Source: Amycolatopsis sp. cg9
GTDB lineage: Bacteria > Actinomycetota > Actinomycetes > Mycobacteriales > Pseudonocardiaceae
Length of the DNA: 64,000 nucleotides
Assembly (NCBI RefSeq): GCF_041346945.1
Contig: NZ_CP166850.1
Span: 4,944,501 to 5,008,500, forward strand
Direction of reading: 5' to 3'
Made by a program: the position numbers and the translations under genes. This document shows positions 57,157-64,000 of the stretch, in pieces. Within the stretch, counting starts at the first letter, position 1, and each line of letters opens with the position of its first letter. The notes below the pieces were generated by a model that saw only the letters and a list, made by a program, of their open reading frames with translations, was not told the origin of the DNA and searched no databases.

Positions 57157-57265
57157 AGCCGATCGGCAAGGGCTGGTCCAAGCCGATCGGCAAGTATGTG
57201 ACTTGCCGAACAGCAAGGTTTATCCCTGTCGATCGGCAAGTAAGGGAATTTGCCGATCGACAGGG
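57157..57265. promoter_or_regulatory. TetR operator array between the MMPL and TetR genes
   Basis: The core gatcggcaag occurs at 57161-57170, 57185-57194 and 57231-57240, with inverted versions near 57202 and 57249. Two dyads result: cggcaagt/acttgccg (57188-57208, 5-base spacer) and a perfect 16-bp arm pair at 57224-57239/57250-57265 (10-base spacer). The array covers the whole divergent promoter region. Confidence 0.75.
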
Positions 57266-57302
57266 AGTGACGTACGCTCCGACGGCTCGCTGAGGAGGAA
57301 GA

Positions 57303-57896
57303 ATGACCGCCGGCCCGGCCGAGGACACCCGGACCCGACTGCTGCAGACCGCGCTGCGCCTGTTCACGGAACACGGGGTCGAGGGCACGTCGCTGCAGAT
57401 GATCGCGGACGCGCTGGGGATCACGAAGGCCGCGGTCTACTACCACTTCAAGACGAAGGCGGAGATCACCGAGGCGGTGGCCGAGCCCGGCGTGCGAGAC
57501 CTGGACGACCTGGTGCTGCGCGCGGCGGCCCAGAAGCGCCGCGGCGCGCAGGTGGACCTGCTGCTGGAGGGGTTCATCGACCTCGTGATCCGCCACCGCG
57601 CGCTGGTGGCGCTGTTTTCCAGCGACCCCGGCCTCATCCGCGCGATCGAGAAGTCGGCGCACGGCGGGATGGAGGGGTTCGGTCAGGCGCTGCTGGGCAT
57701 CTTGGCCGGCCCGGACCCGGACGCGACGGCGCGCGTCAACGCGATGGTCACGCTGACGGGCATCGCGATGGCGGGCGGCTCCCCGGACCTGGCCGGCTTG
57801 GGCGACGACGAGCTGCGCACAGAGCTGCTGGACGTGGGCCGGAGGCTCCTGGGGCGTCCGCGCCGCCGGACTCCGAGCGCGGTGCCCTCCCTGTGA
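57303..57896 (+). CDS. TetR-family repressor
   Basis: 197 residues. The N-terminal HTH (TRTRLLQTALRLFTEHGVEG, ITKAAVYYHFKTKAEIT) is at residues about 9-60, followed by a helical ligand domain. ATG at 57303 with AGGAGGAAG upstream. It is divergent from the MMPL exporter and most likely represses it and itself through the array at 57157-57265. Confidence 0.9.
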   Translation: MTAGPAEDTRTRLLQTALRLFTEHGVEGTSLQMIADALGITKAAVYYHFKTKAEITEAVAEPGVRDLDDLVLRAAAQKRRGAQVDLLLEGFIDLVIRHRALVALFSSDPGLIRAIEKSAHGGMEGFGQALLGILAGPDPDATARVNAMVTLTGIAMAGGSPDLAGLGDDELRTELLDVGRRLLGRPRRRTPSAVPSL

Positions 57897-57927
57897 GCCG
57901 ACCGGGGACGTCCGCCGTCGCGCGTGG

Positions 57928-58476
57928 TCACGGGAGGCGCGTGAGGTAACCCGGGGGGACCGCCGCGGTGAGCCAGACGCCGTTCGCGCTCACCTGGAAC
58001 GCGTGGCCCGCGTCCGCCATCGCGGCCGCGCCGACTCGGAGGATCACCGGCTTTCCGCGGCGGGCTGCCACGGTGCGGGCCGTGTCCGTGGTGGCCGAGA
58101 GGTGGACCGCGTGGCGGTTCATCGGGCGCAGGCCCTCGTGGAAGATCGCGTCGAGGAACTTCGGCACCGTGCCGTGGTACAGCACCGGCGGCGGGGTGGT
58201 GTTCGGCAGGCCCAGGTCGACCGCGACGCTGTGGCCCTGGCTCGCGCGGATGCGGATGCCCGTTTCGTCGAACGCGAAGCGGCGCTTGTTGTTCGTCTCG
58301 ACGACTTCGTCGAGCTGTTCGCGGGTGATCGCGAGCCCGTGGGTGCGCAGGGCGCCGAGGAGGGTTTCGACGTTCACCCAGCCGTCCGGGCCGAGGGTGA
58401 GGCCGAGGGCGGCGGGGTCGTGGCGCAGGTGCCGGGCCAGCCGCTTCGAGATGCGGATCAAGTGCTTTTCGTTCAT
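57928..58476 (-). CDS. kptA: RNA 2'-phosphotransferase (Tpt1/KptA)
   Basis: 182 residues. It transfers a 2'-phosphate from RNA to NAD. Typical signatures are RISKRLARHLRHDP at the N-terminus, LYHGTVPKFLDAIFHEGL, and HAVHLSATTDTARTVAARRG with its Arg and His residues. In yeast the enzyme finishes tRNA splicing; its bacterial role is unclear. ATG at 58474-58476 with GGGGAGGAA upstream. Confidence 0.92.
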   Translation of the reverse strand: MNEKHLIRISKRLARHLRHDPAALGLTLGPDGWVNVETLLGALRTHGLAITREQLDEVVETNNKRRFAFDETGIRIRASQGHSVAVDLGLPNTTPPPVLYHGTVPKFLDAIFHEGLRPMNRHAVHLSATTDTARTVAARRGKPVILRVGAAAMADAGHAFQVSANGVWLTAAVPPGYLTRLP

Positions 58477-58508
58477 TTCCTCCCCAGGATCCCGCCGGCG
58501 GCAAGCGG

Positions 58509-58970
58509 TTAAATGCCGCCCTCGACCGCCGGGCGGAGTTTGCTCGCGCCCGGGCCGTAGCGGGCCAGCTCGTCGTCGTTGTTGTAGAGCGCGCAGCTGC
58601 GCAGGGACAGGCAGCCGCAGCCGACGCAGCCGGTCAGGCGGTCGCGAAGCCGTTGCAGGGCGTCGATCCGCGCGTCGAGCTCCTGCTGCCAGTCGCGCGA
58701 CAGCCGCGCCCAGTCCGCCTTCGTCGGGGCGTGGTCCTCGGGCAGGGTCGCCAGCGCCGAACTGATGTCCTCCAGGGAAAGCCCGACCCGTTGCGCGGCG
58801 CGGATGAACGCGATCCGGCGCAGCACCGAGCGCGGGTAGCGCCGCTGGTTGCCCGCCGAGCGCTCGGAACTGATCAGTCCCTTCTCCTCGTAGAACCGCA
58901 ATGCCGTGTGCGGCACCCCGCTGCGTTCCGCCACCTGTCCGATGCTGAGATGTTCGGCGAGCCTCGTCAC
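58509..58970 (-). CDS. soxR: SoxR redox-sensing MerR regulator
   Basis: 153 residues. MerR-type winged helix at the N-terminus (SIGQVAERSGVPHTALRFYE), then a long dimerisation helix. The [2Fe-2S] ligands Cys115, Cys118, Cys120 and Cys126 are in the loop CVGCGCLSLRSC. In actinomycetes SoxR senses redox-active compounds. GTG at 58968-58970. It is divergent from the transketolase genes, with a MerR-type promoter in the 52-base gap. Confidence 0.94.
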   Translation of the reverse strand: MTRLAEHLSIGQVAERSGVPHTALRFYEEKGLISSERSAGNQRRYPRSVLRRIAFIRAAQRVGLSLEDISSALATLPEDHAPTKADWARLSRDWQQELDARIDALQRLRDRLTGCVGCGCLSLRSCALYNNDDELARYGPGASKLRPAVEGGI

Positions 58971-58985
58971 CTGCTCAGGCTATCC

Positions 58986-59016
58986 TTGACTTCGAGTTTA
59001 GTCGAGGTTGCATGGT
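58986..59016 (+). promoter_or_regulatory. MerR/SoxR-type promoter with long spacer
   Basis: TTGACT (58986-58991) as -35 and catggt (59011-59016) as a weak -10 are 19 bases apart, the overlong spacing that MerR-family activators correct. The dyad acttcga/tcgaggt (58989-59008, one mismatch) lies between them. The predicted transcript would start at or very near the ATG at 59023. Confidence 0.55.
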
Positions 59017-59022
59017 CGGACC

Positions 59023-59715
59023 ATGACCACTGCGACCGAACCGGGCTACGCCGACCTGCCGCGGCTGATCTCGCTGATGACCGGTGACGACAAGCACAGC
59101 GCCGCCGCGGAGTCCACTGTGGACGTCCTGTGGGTGCTCTACGACCGCGTCCTCGACGTCACGCCCGAAAACTTCCGCGAGCCCGACCGCGACCGCTTCC
59201 TGCTGTCCAAAGGGCACGGTCCGATGGCGTACTACGCCGTGCTCACCGCGAAGGGCTTCCTCGCCGAAGCGGAACTCCCGACCTGGTCCGACCCGGTGTC
59301 CCGGCTCGGCCACCACCCCGACCGGCGCCGGGTCCCCGGCGTCGAGATCTCCAGCGGGTCCCTCGGCCACGGCCTGCCGATCGCGCTCGGCACCGCGCTC
59401 GGCCTGCGGGCCCGCGGCCTGACGCGGCCGAGGGTCGTCACGCTCGTCGGCGACGCCGAGCTCGACGAAGGCTCGAACCACGAGGCGATCGTCGTCGCGG
59501 CCCGCGCCGGCCTCGAGAACCTCACCACGGTGGTGATCGACAACCAGTCCTCGACGCGCGGCTGGCCGGGCGGGATCGCCCGCCGCTTCGCCGTCGAAGG
59601 CTGGGAGACCCGCACGGTGTCCGGCCGCGACCACGACGCGCTCCACGACGCCCTCACCGCCGCCCGCCCCGGCCGCCCGCTCGCGGTGGTCGCCGTCGTC
59701 GAACCGAAGGGCTGA
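59023..59715 (+). CDS. Transketolase-like subunit, N-terminal half
   Basis: 230 residues covering the thiamine-diphosphate domain: LSKGHGPMAYYAVL, GSLGHGLPIALGTALG, and the TPP/Mg motif GDAELDEGSNHEA. The C-terminal half is the next gene, so this is a split (two-subunit) transketolase. ATG at 59023 is used. Next to soxR, it may supply NADPH-linked pentose phosphate flux or act in a specialised pathway. Confidence 0.9.
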   Translation: MTTATEPGYADLPRLISLMTGDDKHSAAAESTVDVLWVLYDRVLDVTPENFREPDRDRFLLSKGHGPMAYYAVLTAKGFLAEAELPTWSDPVSRLGHHPDRRRVPGVEISSGSLGHGLPIALGTALGLRARGLTRPRVVTLVGDAELDEGSNHEAIVVAARAGLENLTTVVIDNQSSTRGWPGGIARRFAVEGWETRTVSGRDHDALHDALTAARPGRPLAVVAVVEPKG

Positions 59716-59718
59716 CCG

Positions 59719-60612
59719 ATGCCGTCGATGCGCGAAGCGTTCCTGAGCACCACCGAAGAAATCCTCGACGCGGACCCGGACGTCGCCGTCGTGCTGGCCG
59801 ACATTTCGGCCGCCCAGCTGGCGGGCGCCGCGCGGCGCCACCCGGACCGGGTGATCAACGTCGGCATCCGCGAGCAGCTGCTGGTCAGCGCGGGCGCCGG
59901 GCTGGCGCTCGCCGGCCTGCGGCCGATCGTGCACACGTTCCCGTCGTTCCTGGTGGAGCGCGCCTTCGAGCAGATCAAGCTCGACTTCTCCCACCAGGAA
60001 GCCGGTGGCGTCCTCGTGTCCTACGGCGCCTCCTACGACATGGCCGCGGAAGGGCGCACGCACCAGTCCCCGGGCGACGTCGCGCTCATCGACTCGCTCC
60101 CGGGCTGGACCGTGCACGTACCGGGCCACCCGGACGAGGCACGCCGGCTGCTGCTCGAGTCGATCCCCGGCGACGGCCGGATCTACCTGCGCCTCTCGGC
60201 CCAGGAGAACGCGTCGCCGCACCTCGGTGTCGGCTTCACCCGGCTGCGCTCGGGTTCACGCGGAGTCGTCGTGGCCGTCGGGCCGGTGCTGGACCGCGTC
60301 CTGCGCGCGACGGCGGGCCTCGACGTCACGGTGCTCTATGCCTCGACGATCCGCCCGTTCGACGCCGCGGGCCTGCGCGCGGCCGCTCTGGCCGCCGCAC
60401 CGGAGGTGGTCCTGGTCGAGCCGTACCTGGCCGGGACGTCCGCGCACTGGGTCGCGGAGGCGCTTGCCGACGTGCCGCACCGGTTGCGGTCGCTCGGTGT
60501 CCGCCGGGACACCGAAGTCCGGACCTACGGCGGCATCGCGGACCACGACCTGGCCCACGGGCTGGACGCGGGCTCACTGGCGTTGTCGATCAAAGATTTC
60601 CTCCAGGGGTAG
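59719..60612 (+). CDS. Transketolase-like subunit, C-terminal half
   Basis: 297 residues. Pyrimidine-binding domain with NVGIREQLLVSAGAGLAL (catalytic Glu in IREQ), FEQIKLDFSHQ, and the C-terminal domain (VLYASTIRPFDAAGL). It starts 3 bases after the first subunit. The pair would form the functional enzyme, in the manner of other split transketolases. Confidence 0.9.
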   Translation: MPSMREAFLSTTEEILDADPDVAVVLADISAAQLAGAARRHPDRVINVGIREQLLVSAGAGLALAGLRPIVHTFPSFLVERAFEQIKLDFSHQEAGGVLVSYGASYDMAAEGRTHQSPGDVALIDSLPGWTVHVPGHPDEARRLLLESIPGDGRIYLRLSAQENASPHLGVGFTRLRSGSRGVVVAVGPVLDRVLRATAGLDVTVLYASTIRPFDAAGLRAAALAAAPEVVLVEPYLAGTSAHWVAEALADVPHRLRSLGVRRDTEVRTYGGIADHDLAHGLDAGSLALSIKDFLQG

Positions 60613-60632
60613 GGGGCCGCTAGCGTGGCCCC

Positions 60633-61061
60633 ATGGGGTTCCGGATCAGGCCGCTCGCGCTCGGGCTGGTGTGGCGCGGCGACGCGCTGCTCGTGTTCGA
60701 AGGGCGCGACGACGTCAAAGGCGAGACGTACTGCCGGCCGCTCGGGGGCGGGATCGAGTTCGGCGAAAGCGGCAAGGACGCCCTCCGCCGGGAGTTCCTC
60801 GAGGAGCTCGGCGCCGAGCTCCTCGTCGGCAAGCGGGTCGGCGTGCTCGAGAACATCTTCAGCTGGCAGGGCAGGCCCGGCCACGAGATCGCCTTCCTCT
60901 ACGCCGCCGAGTTCACCGACCCCGCCTTCTACGAACGCGAAGAGATGAAGATCCTCGACGACCCCGCCACCGCGCACTGGGCCGACCTCGCGGACTTCCG
61001 TGACGGCCGCAAGATCCTCTACCCGGCGGGGCTCCTCGAACTCCTCTCAGCGGATCAGTGA
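60633..61061 (+). CDS. NUDIX hydrolase
   Basis: 142 residues. The Nudix box is intact: GGGIEFGESGKDALRREF, then LEELG, with the RE-x-x-EE metal-binding residues. The substrate is not predictable. TAGCGT at 60621-60626 is 6 bases before the ATG at 60633, so the mRNA may be leaderless. The 3' end overlaps the convergent NIPSNAP gene by 15 bases. Confidence 0.9.
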   Translation: MGFRIRPLALGLVWRGDALLVFEGRDDVKGETYCRPLGGGIEFGESGKDALRREFLEELGAELLVGKRVGVLENIFSWQGRPGHEIAFLYAAEFTDPAFYEREEMKILDDPATAHWADLADFRDGRKILYPAGLLELLSADQ

Positions 61062-61595
61062 CCGCGAAGTCGCCTCCAACCCCAGCTCCACGTCGGCACC
61101 GAGCGGTGTCCGGCTGAACCACACCGAAAACGGGCCGTCCGCGCGGACCGGCAGCTGCGGGAACGTGTTCTCGGACGGCTCGGTCTCGAACGCCGCGAAC
61201 GCCGACGGCGGCGGGTCCGACGGCGGGCCGATCGCCACGTGCAGGCCCGAACCCGGTGGGGGCGCGGAAAGCCCGCGCCGGACCGGGCGCAGCAGCAGGA
61301 CGTCGTCCGAGTCGATCATCGTCGCGTTCGCCGCCTCGCGGTGCTCCTTCCAGACCGGGCCGAAGTAGAACTCCTCCAGCGCCGCTCTGCGCTCGTCCAT
61401 CGAGCGGAACCCGCGCAGCCACACGAACTTGTCGGGTGACGCGCGCTCGCGGAACAGCCCGAACAGGTGCGCGCCCGCCGCCTCCTGCGGCTCGACGAAC
61501 TCGCGCTCGAACAGCTCGATCAGCTCGTCTCGCCGCCCCGGGTGCAGGGTGTAGCGCCGGAGCTCGATGACGGTTTCGAAGTCGGTGAAGGTCAT
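61047..61595 (-). CDS. NIPSNAP-family protein
   Basis: 182 residues. Residues about 8-105 are a NIPSNAP dimeric alpha-beta barrel (VIELRRYTLHPGRRDELIEL, VWLRGFRSMDERRAALE). The second half is Pro-rich and unassigned. Function unknown. ATG at 61593-61595. Confidence 0.82.
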   Translation of the reverse strand: MTFTDFETVIELRRYTLHPGRRDELIELFEREFVEPQEAAGAHLFGLFRERASPDKFVWLRGFRSMDERRAALEEFYFGPVWKEHREAANATMIDSDDVLLLRPVRRGLSAPPPGSGLHVAIGPPSDPPPSAFAAFETEPSENTFPQLPVRADGPFSVWFSRTPLGADVELGLEATSRSLIR

Positions 61596-61633
61596 GCCGC
61601 CGAAGCTAGCGGCCACCACCGACAAAAACCGGA

Positions 61634-62809
61634 TCAGCGGAAGGCCGCGAGCCCCGTGATCGCCTGACCGAGTGACAGCGCGTGCATCTCCTCGGTGCCT
61701 TCGTACGTCAGCACCGTCTCGAGGTTCGCCATGTGCCGCATCACCGGGTACTCCAGCGAAATCCCGTTGGCGCCGAGCATCGAGCGGGCCGTCCGCGCCG
61801 CGTCGAGCGCGGAGCGGACGTTCGCCATCTTCCCGAAGCTGACGTGGTTGTGGTGCAGCGTCCCGGCGTCCTTGAGCCGCCCGATCTGCAGCGCCACCAG
61901 CCCGGCGCGGTTGACTTCGACGAGCAGGTCGGCGAGCTTCCGCTGGGTCAGCTGGAACCCCGCGAGGGGCTTGCCGAACTGCGAGCGCGAAAGCGTGTAC
62001 TCCAACGCGGCTTCGTAGCACGCGCGCGCCGCGCCGACGACGCCGAAGAGGATGCCGTAGCGGGCTTCGTTCAGGCAGGACAGCGGCCCGCGCAGCCCGC
62101 GGACCTCGGGGAACGCCGCCGAGTCGGGCAGCCGCACGCCGTCCAGCACCAGTTCCGCGGTCAACGACGCCCGCAGCGACAGCTTGTGCTTGACCTCGTT
62201 CGCGGTGAAGCCCGGCGTCGACGTCGGGACGACGAAGCCGCGGATGCCGTCGTCGGTCTGCGCCCAGACGACCGCGACGTCGGCGACGGTCCCGTTGGTG
62301 ATCCACATCTTCGTGCCCGACAGCACCCAGTCGGAGCCGTCGCGCACCGCGCGCGTCCGCATCGAGCCCGGGTCGCTGCCCGCGTCCGGCTCGGTCAGCC
62401 CGAAGCAGCCCAGCGCGTCACCGGTGGCCATCCGCGGCAGCCACTCCTGCCGGTGCTCCTCGCTGCCCCACTTGTGGATCGCGTACATCGCCAGCGAGCC
62501 CTGTACCGACACGAAGCTGCGCAGCCCGGAGTCGACGGCTTCGAGTTCGCGGCACGCGATGCCGTACGCGACCGCGCTGGTGCCCGCGCAGCCGTAGCCC
62601 TCCAGGTGCATGCCGAGCAGGCCCAGCGACCCGAAGCCCTTGGCCAGCTCGGCCGCCGGGAGCGCGCCCGTTTCGTACCAGTCGGCGACGTGGTCGAGCA
62701 GGTTGTCCTTCGCGTACTCGCGCACCGCGTCGCGGATGGCGCGCTCCTCCTCGGCGAGCCCGGCGTCGAGGTCGAGGAAGTCGTGGGGATCAGGGGTGCG
62801 GCTGCTCAT
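61634..62809 (-). CDS. Acyl-CoA dehydrogenase, glutaryl-CoA-dehydrogenase-like
   Basis: 391 residues. Flavin-binding GCFGLTEPDAGSDP and WITNG, and the catalytic Glu in TYEGTEEMHALSLG. SGLRSFVSVQGSL has the Arg that contacts the second carboxylate in glutaryl-CoA dehydrogenases, so this enzyme probably makes crotonyl-CoA in lysine/tryptophan breakdown. It lies 38 bases from the NIPSNAP gene in the same direction, with no other degradation genes. Confidence 0.9.
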   Translation of the reverse strand: MSSRTPDPHDFLDLDAGLAEEERAIRDAVREYAKDNLLDHVADWYETGALPAAELAKGFGSLGLLGMHLEGYGCAGTSAVAYGIACRELEAVDSGLRSFVSVQGSLAMYAIHKWGSEEHRQEWLPRMATGDALGCFGLTEPDAGSDPGSMRTRAVRDGSDWVLSGTKMWITNGTVADVAVVWAQTDDGIRGFVVPTSTPGFTANEVKHKLSLRASLTAELVLDGVRLPDSAAFPEVRGLRGPLSCLNEARYGILFGVVGAARACYEAALEYTLSRSQFGKPLAGFQLTQRKLADLLVEVNRAGLVALQIGRLKDAGTLHHNHVSFGKMANVRSALDAARTARSMLGANGISLEYPVMRHMANLETVLTYEGTEEMHALSLGQAITGLAAFR

Positions 62810-62857
62810 GAGGACTCCCGGGGGACGCGTCGATGCGGCCCTCGCAGGAAACCACAG

Positions 62858-63034
62858 TCAGGCGTCTGTTCTCCGAGTGGCGTTCGTCACGCGGACAGCA
62901 GATGCCGAGGGCGTGCACCGCGGGCGCGTCTGCTGCCGGGGGATGAGCAGCTCGCTGAACTGCGGGAACGGCACGCTGTCGATGTCGTCGCGCCAGGCGT
63001 TCAGCATCTGCGACAGCACGTCTTCCTCGGCCAT
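62858..63034 (-). CDS. Small 58-residue protein
   Basis: ATG at 63032-63034 with a good GGGAGGCGAAG ahead. The first half is acidic and helical (MAEEDVLSQMLNAWRDDID), then PFPQFSELLIP and a basic, Thr/Ser-rich tail. No family recognised; it could be a regulatory or precursor peptide, but no modification enzymes are adjacent. Confidence 0.5.
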   Translation of the reverse strand: MAEEDVLSQMLNAWRDDIDSVPFPQFSELLIPRQQTRPRCTPSASAVRVTNATRRTDA

Positions 63035-63205
63035 CTTCGCCTCCCTGGCGTCCGGTCGTGCGGGGCGGTAGCCACACGATCGGGTGACTTGATACCCAGT
63101 CGGCGGGACGGTGAAACGTCCTGCCCCGGAATTCTTCCGAGCGGTCGTCACCCCATGGCAGAATCGCGTCGCCGCCGCCCAGGCCTCTACTCCCGAGGAG
63201 CGCCC

Positions 63206-64000
63206 ATGCGCGCGGCCAGTCTGTTCGCCCTCACCACCGCCGCCCTGCTCGCCGCCACCGGCGTCGCCGCGGCCCACGAACCCGGCTGGCGCCGGGTGGG
63301 GCACACGACCGCCGAGAACCGGATCAGCGGCGAGGGCCTCACCACGCTGCGCCTGCCCGGCCACGCACCCGAGATCGTCTACCGCAACGGCGCGACCATC
63401 CCGCAGCCGCTCAAGAACGAGGGCTGGGGCCACGTCGGCGACCCGGACTCGCTGCGCGGCTACGTCTTCGACGTCTACCAGGACACCGTGACGCCGACCC
63501 CGGCCACGAAGATGTACCTGGTCACGAAGCCCGACGGCAGCACGACGGAGTTCGTCCACCCGCTCGCCCCCGACGAGCCGGCGGCCAACGCGAACGCCCA
63601 GGTCGCGGCCACCCCGGACGGTCAGTGGCTGGTCTCCGGCCCGCTCGGCGAGATCGACCGCCTCTACGTCTCCCCGACGCCGTTCCTCAACCCGCGCGGC
63701 CCGAAGACCGCCGGCGACCTCCCCGTCGCCGCCCGCGTCCACCTCGACCACCACGTCCGCAGCGCCCAGGGCTGCGACTTCGTCGGCGCGACGCGGCTGG
63801 TCTGCGCCACCAGCGACCCGGACAACGACCTGTACCCGACGAACCTGCAGCTCCTGCAGATCGACCTGCCGCGGCCCCTGAACGGCCACGACGTCACGGC
63901 GAAGGTGCGCGAAATCGGCCAGGTCCCGCTGGTCAGCACCTGCACCGGTACCTTCACCCCGGAAGGCGTCGACTACGACGCCGGCGTGCTGCGCGTGGAG
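63206..64000 (+). CDS. Secreted protein, 3' end outside window
   Basis: 265 codons are open to the window edge. It has a signal peptide (MRAASLFALTTAALLAATGV, cleavage after AAA near residue 23), then a beta-rich extracytoplasmic domain (EIVYRNGATIPQPLKNEG, TPDGQWLVSGP) that reads like a beta-propeller or strand-repeat protein. Two Cys pairs in the last part (GCDFVGATRLVCAT, STCTGTF). Gaggag precedes the ATG at 63206. Function unknown. Confidence 0.7.
   Translation, partial: MRAASLFALTTAALLAATGVAAAHEPGWRRVGHTTAENRISGEGLTTLRLPGHAPEIVYRNGATIPQPLKNEGWGHVGDPDSLRGYVFDVYQDTVTPTPATKMYLVTKPDGSTTEFVHPLAPDEPAANANAQVAATPDGQWLVSGPLGEIDRLYVSPTPFLNPRGPKTAGDLPVAARVHLDHHVRSAQGCDFVGATRLVCATSDPDNDLYPTNLQLLQIDLPRPLNGHDVTAKVREIGQVPLVSTCTGTFTPEGVDYDAGVLRVE

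Overview
The window is very GC-rich actinomycete DNA. The gene content points to the family Pseudonocardiaceae, most likely an Amycolatopsis-type chromosome: type VII secretion (T7SS) genes, a mycobacterial-style bioB/bsaP and nrtR-nadABC order, a GT20 plus ThiG-like thiosugar-type cassette, and clustered intergenic palindromes. The genus is inferred from gene content and style; no rRNA or other marker gene is present. I saw no tRNA, rRNA or CRISPR array.

Layout. 1-4003: two tandem SulP-transporter/beta-carbonic-anhydrase fusion genes, the first cut by the window edge. 4184-8021: bioD, bioB, the bioB helper bsaP, a DUF2567 membrane protein and an M48 metalloprotease, then a remnant of an IS30-type transposase. 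8444-13488: a Lon-substrate-domain protein, an NrtR-type NAD regulator and the divergent nadA-nadB-nadC operon. 13561-14721: a mycosin-like subtilase that has lost every catalytic residue. 14740-18188: a leftward three-gene cassette (ThiG/BexX-like enzyme, MFS exporter, GT20 glycosyltransferase) that looks like a small thiosugar pathway. 18470-22650: a leftward WXG100/ESX substrate operon ending in an alpha/beta-hydrolase effector and a small partner. 22867-27609: a membrane protein, an acyl-CoA ligase, a nucleotidyltransferase, a YdeI-family protein, a trypsin-like protease and a secreted protein. 27836-32372: a 1,419-residue secreted polymorphic toxin (ALF repeats, HINT domain, C-terminal toxin) and its likely immunity gene.

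32437-35843: a membrane/septum-formation-type gene broken by an 8-bp tandem duplication and by a 2.75-kb composite IS1634-family element flanked by 30-bp direct repeats. 35845-49276: the main T7SS locus (eccC, several secreted or accessory proteins, a YbaB-like protein, eccD, eccE, eccB) ending in two tandem LuxR-type response regulators. 49360-53415: a carbon-nitrogen hydrolase and hisD-hisC-hisB plus a 52-residue membrane peptide. 53463-64000: a zinc-ribbon protein, an MMPL exporter with a divergent TetR repressor, kptA, soxR with a divergent split transketolase, a NUDIX hydrolase, a NIPSNAP protein, a glutaryl-CoA-dehydrogenase-like enzyme, a small ORF, and the start of a secreted protein.

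How it fits together. In mycobacteria bioB/bsaP, nrtR-nadABC and hisDCB lie close together. Here the same blocks appear in the same order, but about 37 kb of secretion, toxin, transposon and specialised-metabolism genes separates nadC from hisD. That stretch is the accessory region and holds the most interesting signals. Those are the thiosugar-like cassette, the dead mycosin, the toxin/immunity pairs, the composite transposon and several sequence-unrelated multi-arm palindromic elements at gene ends.
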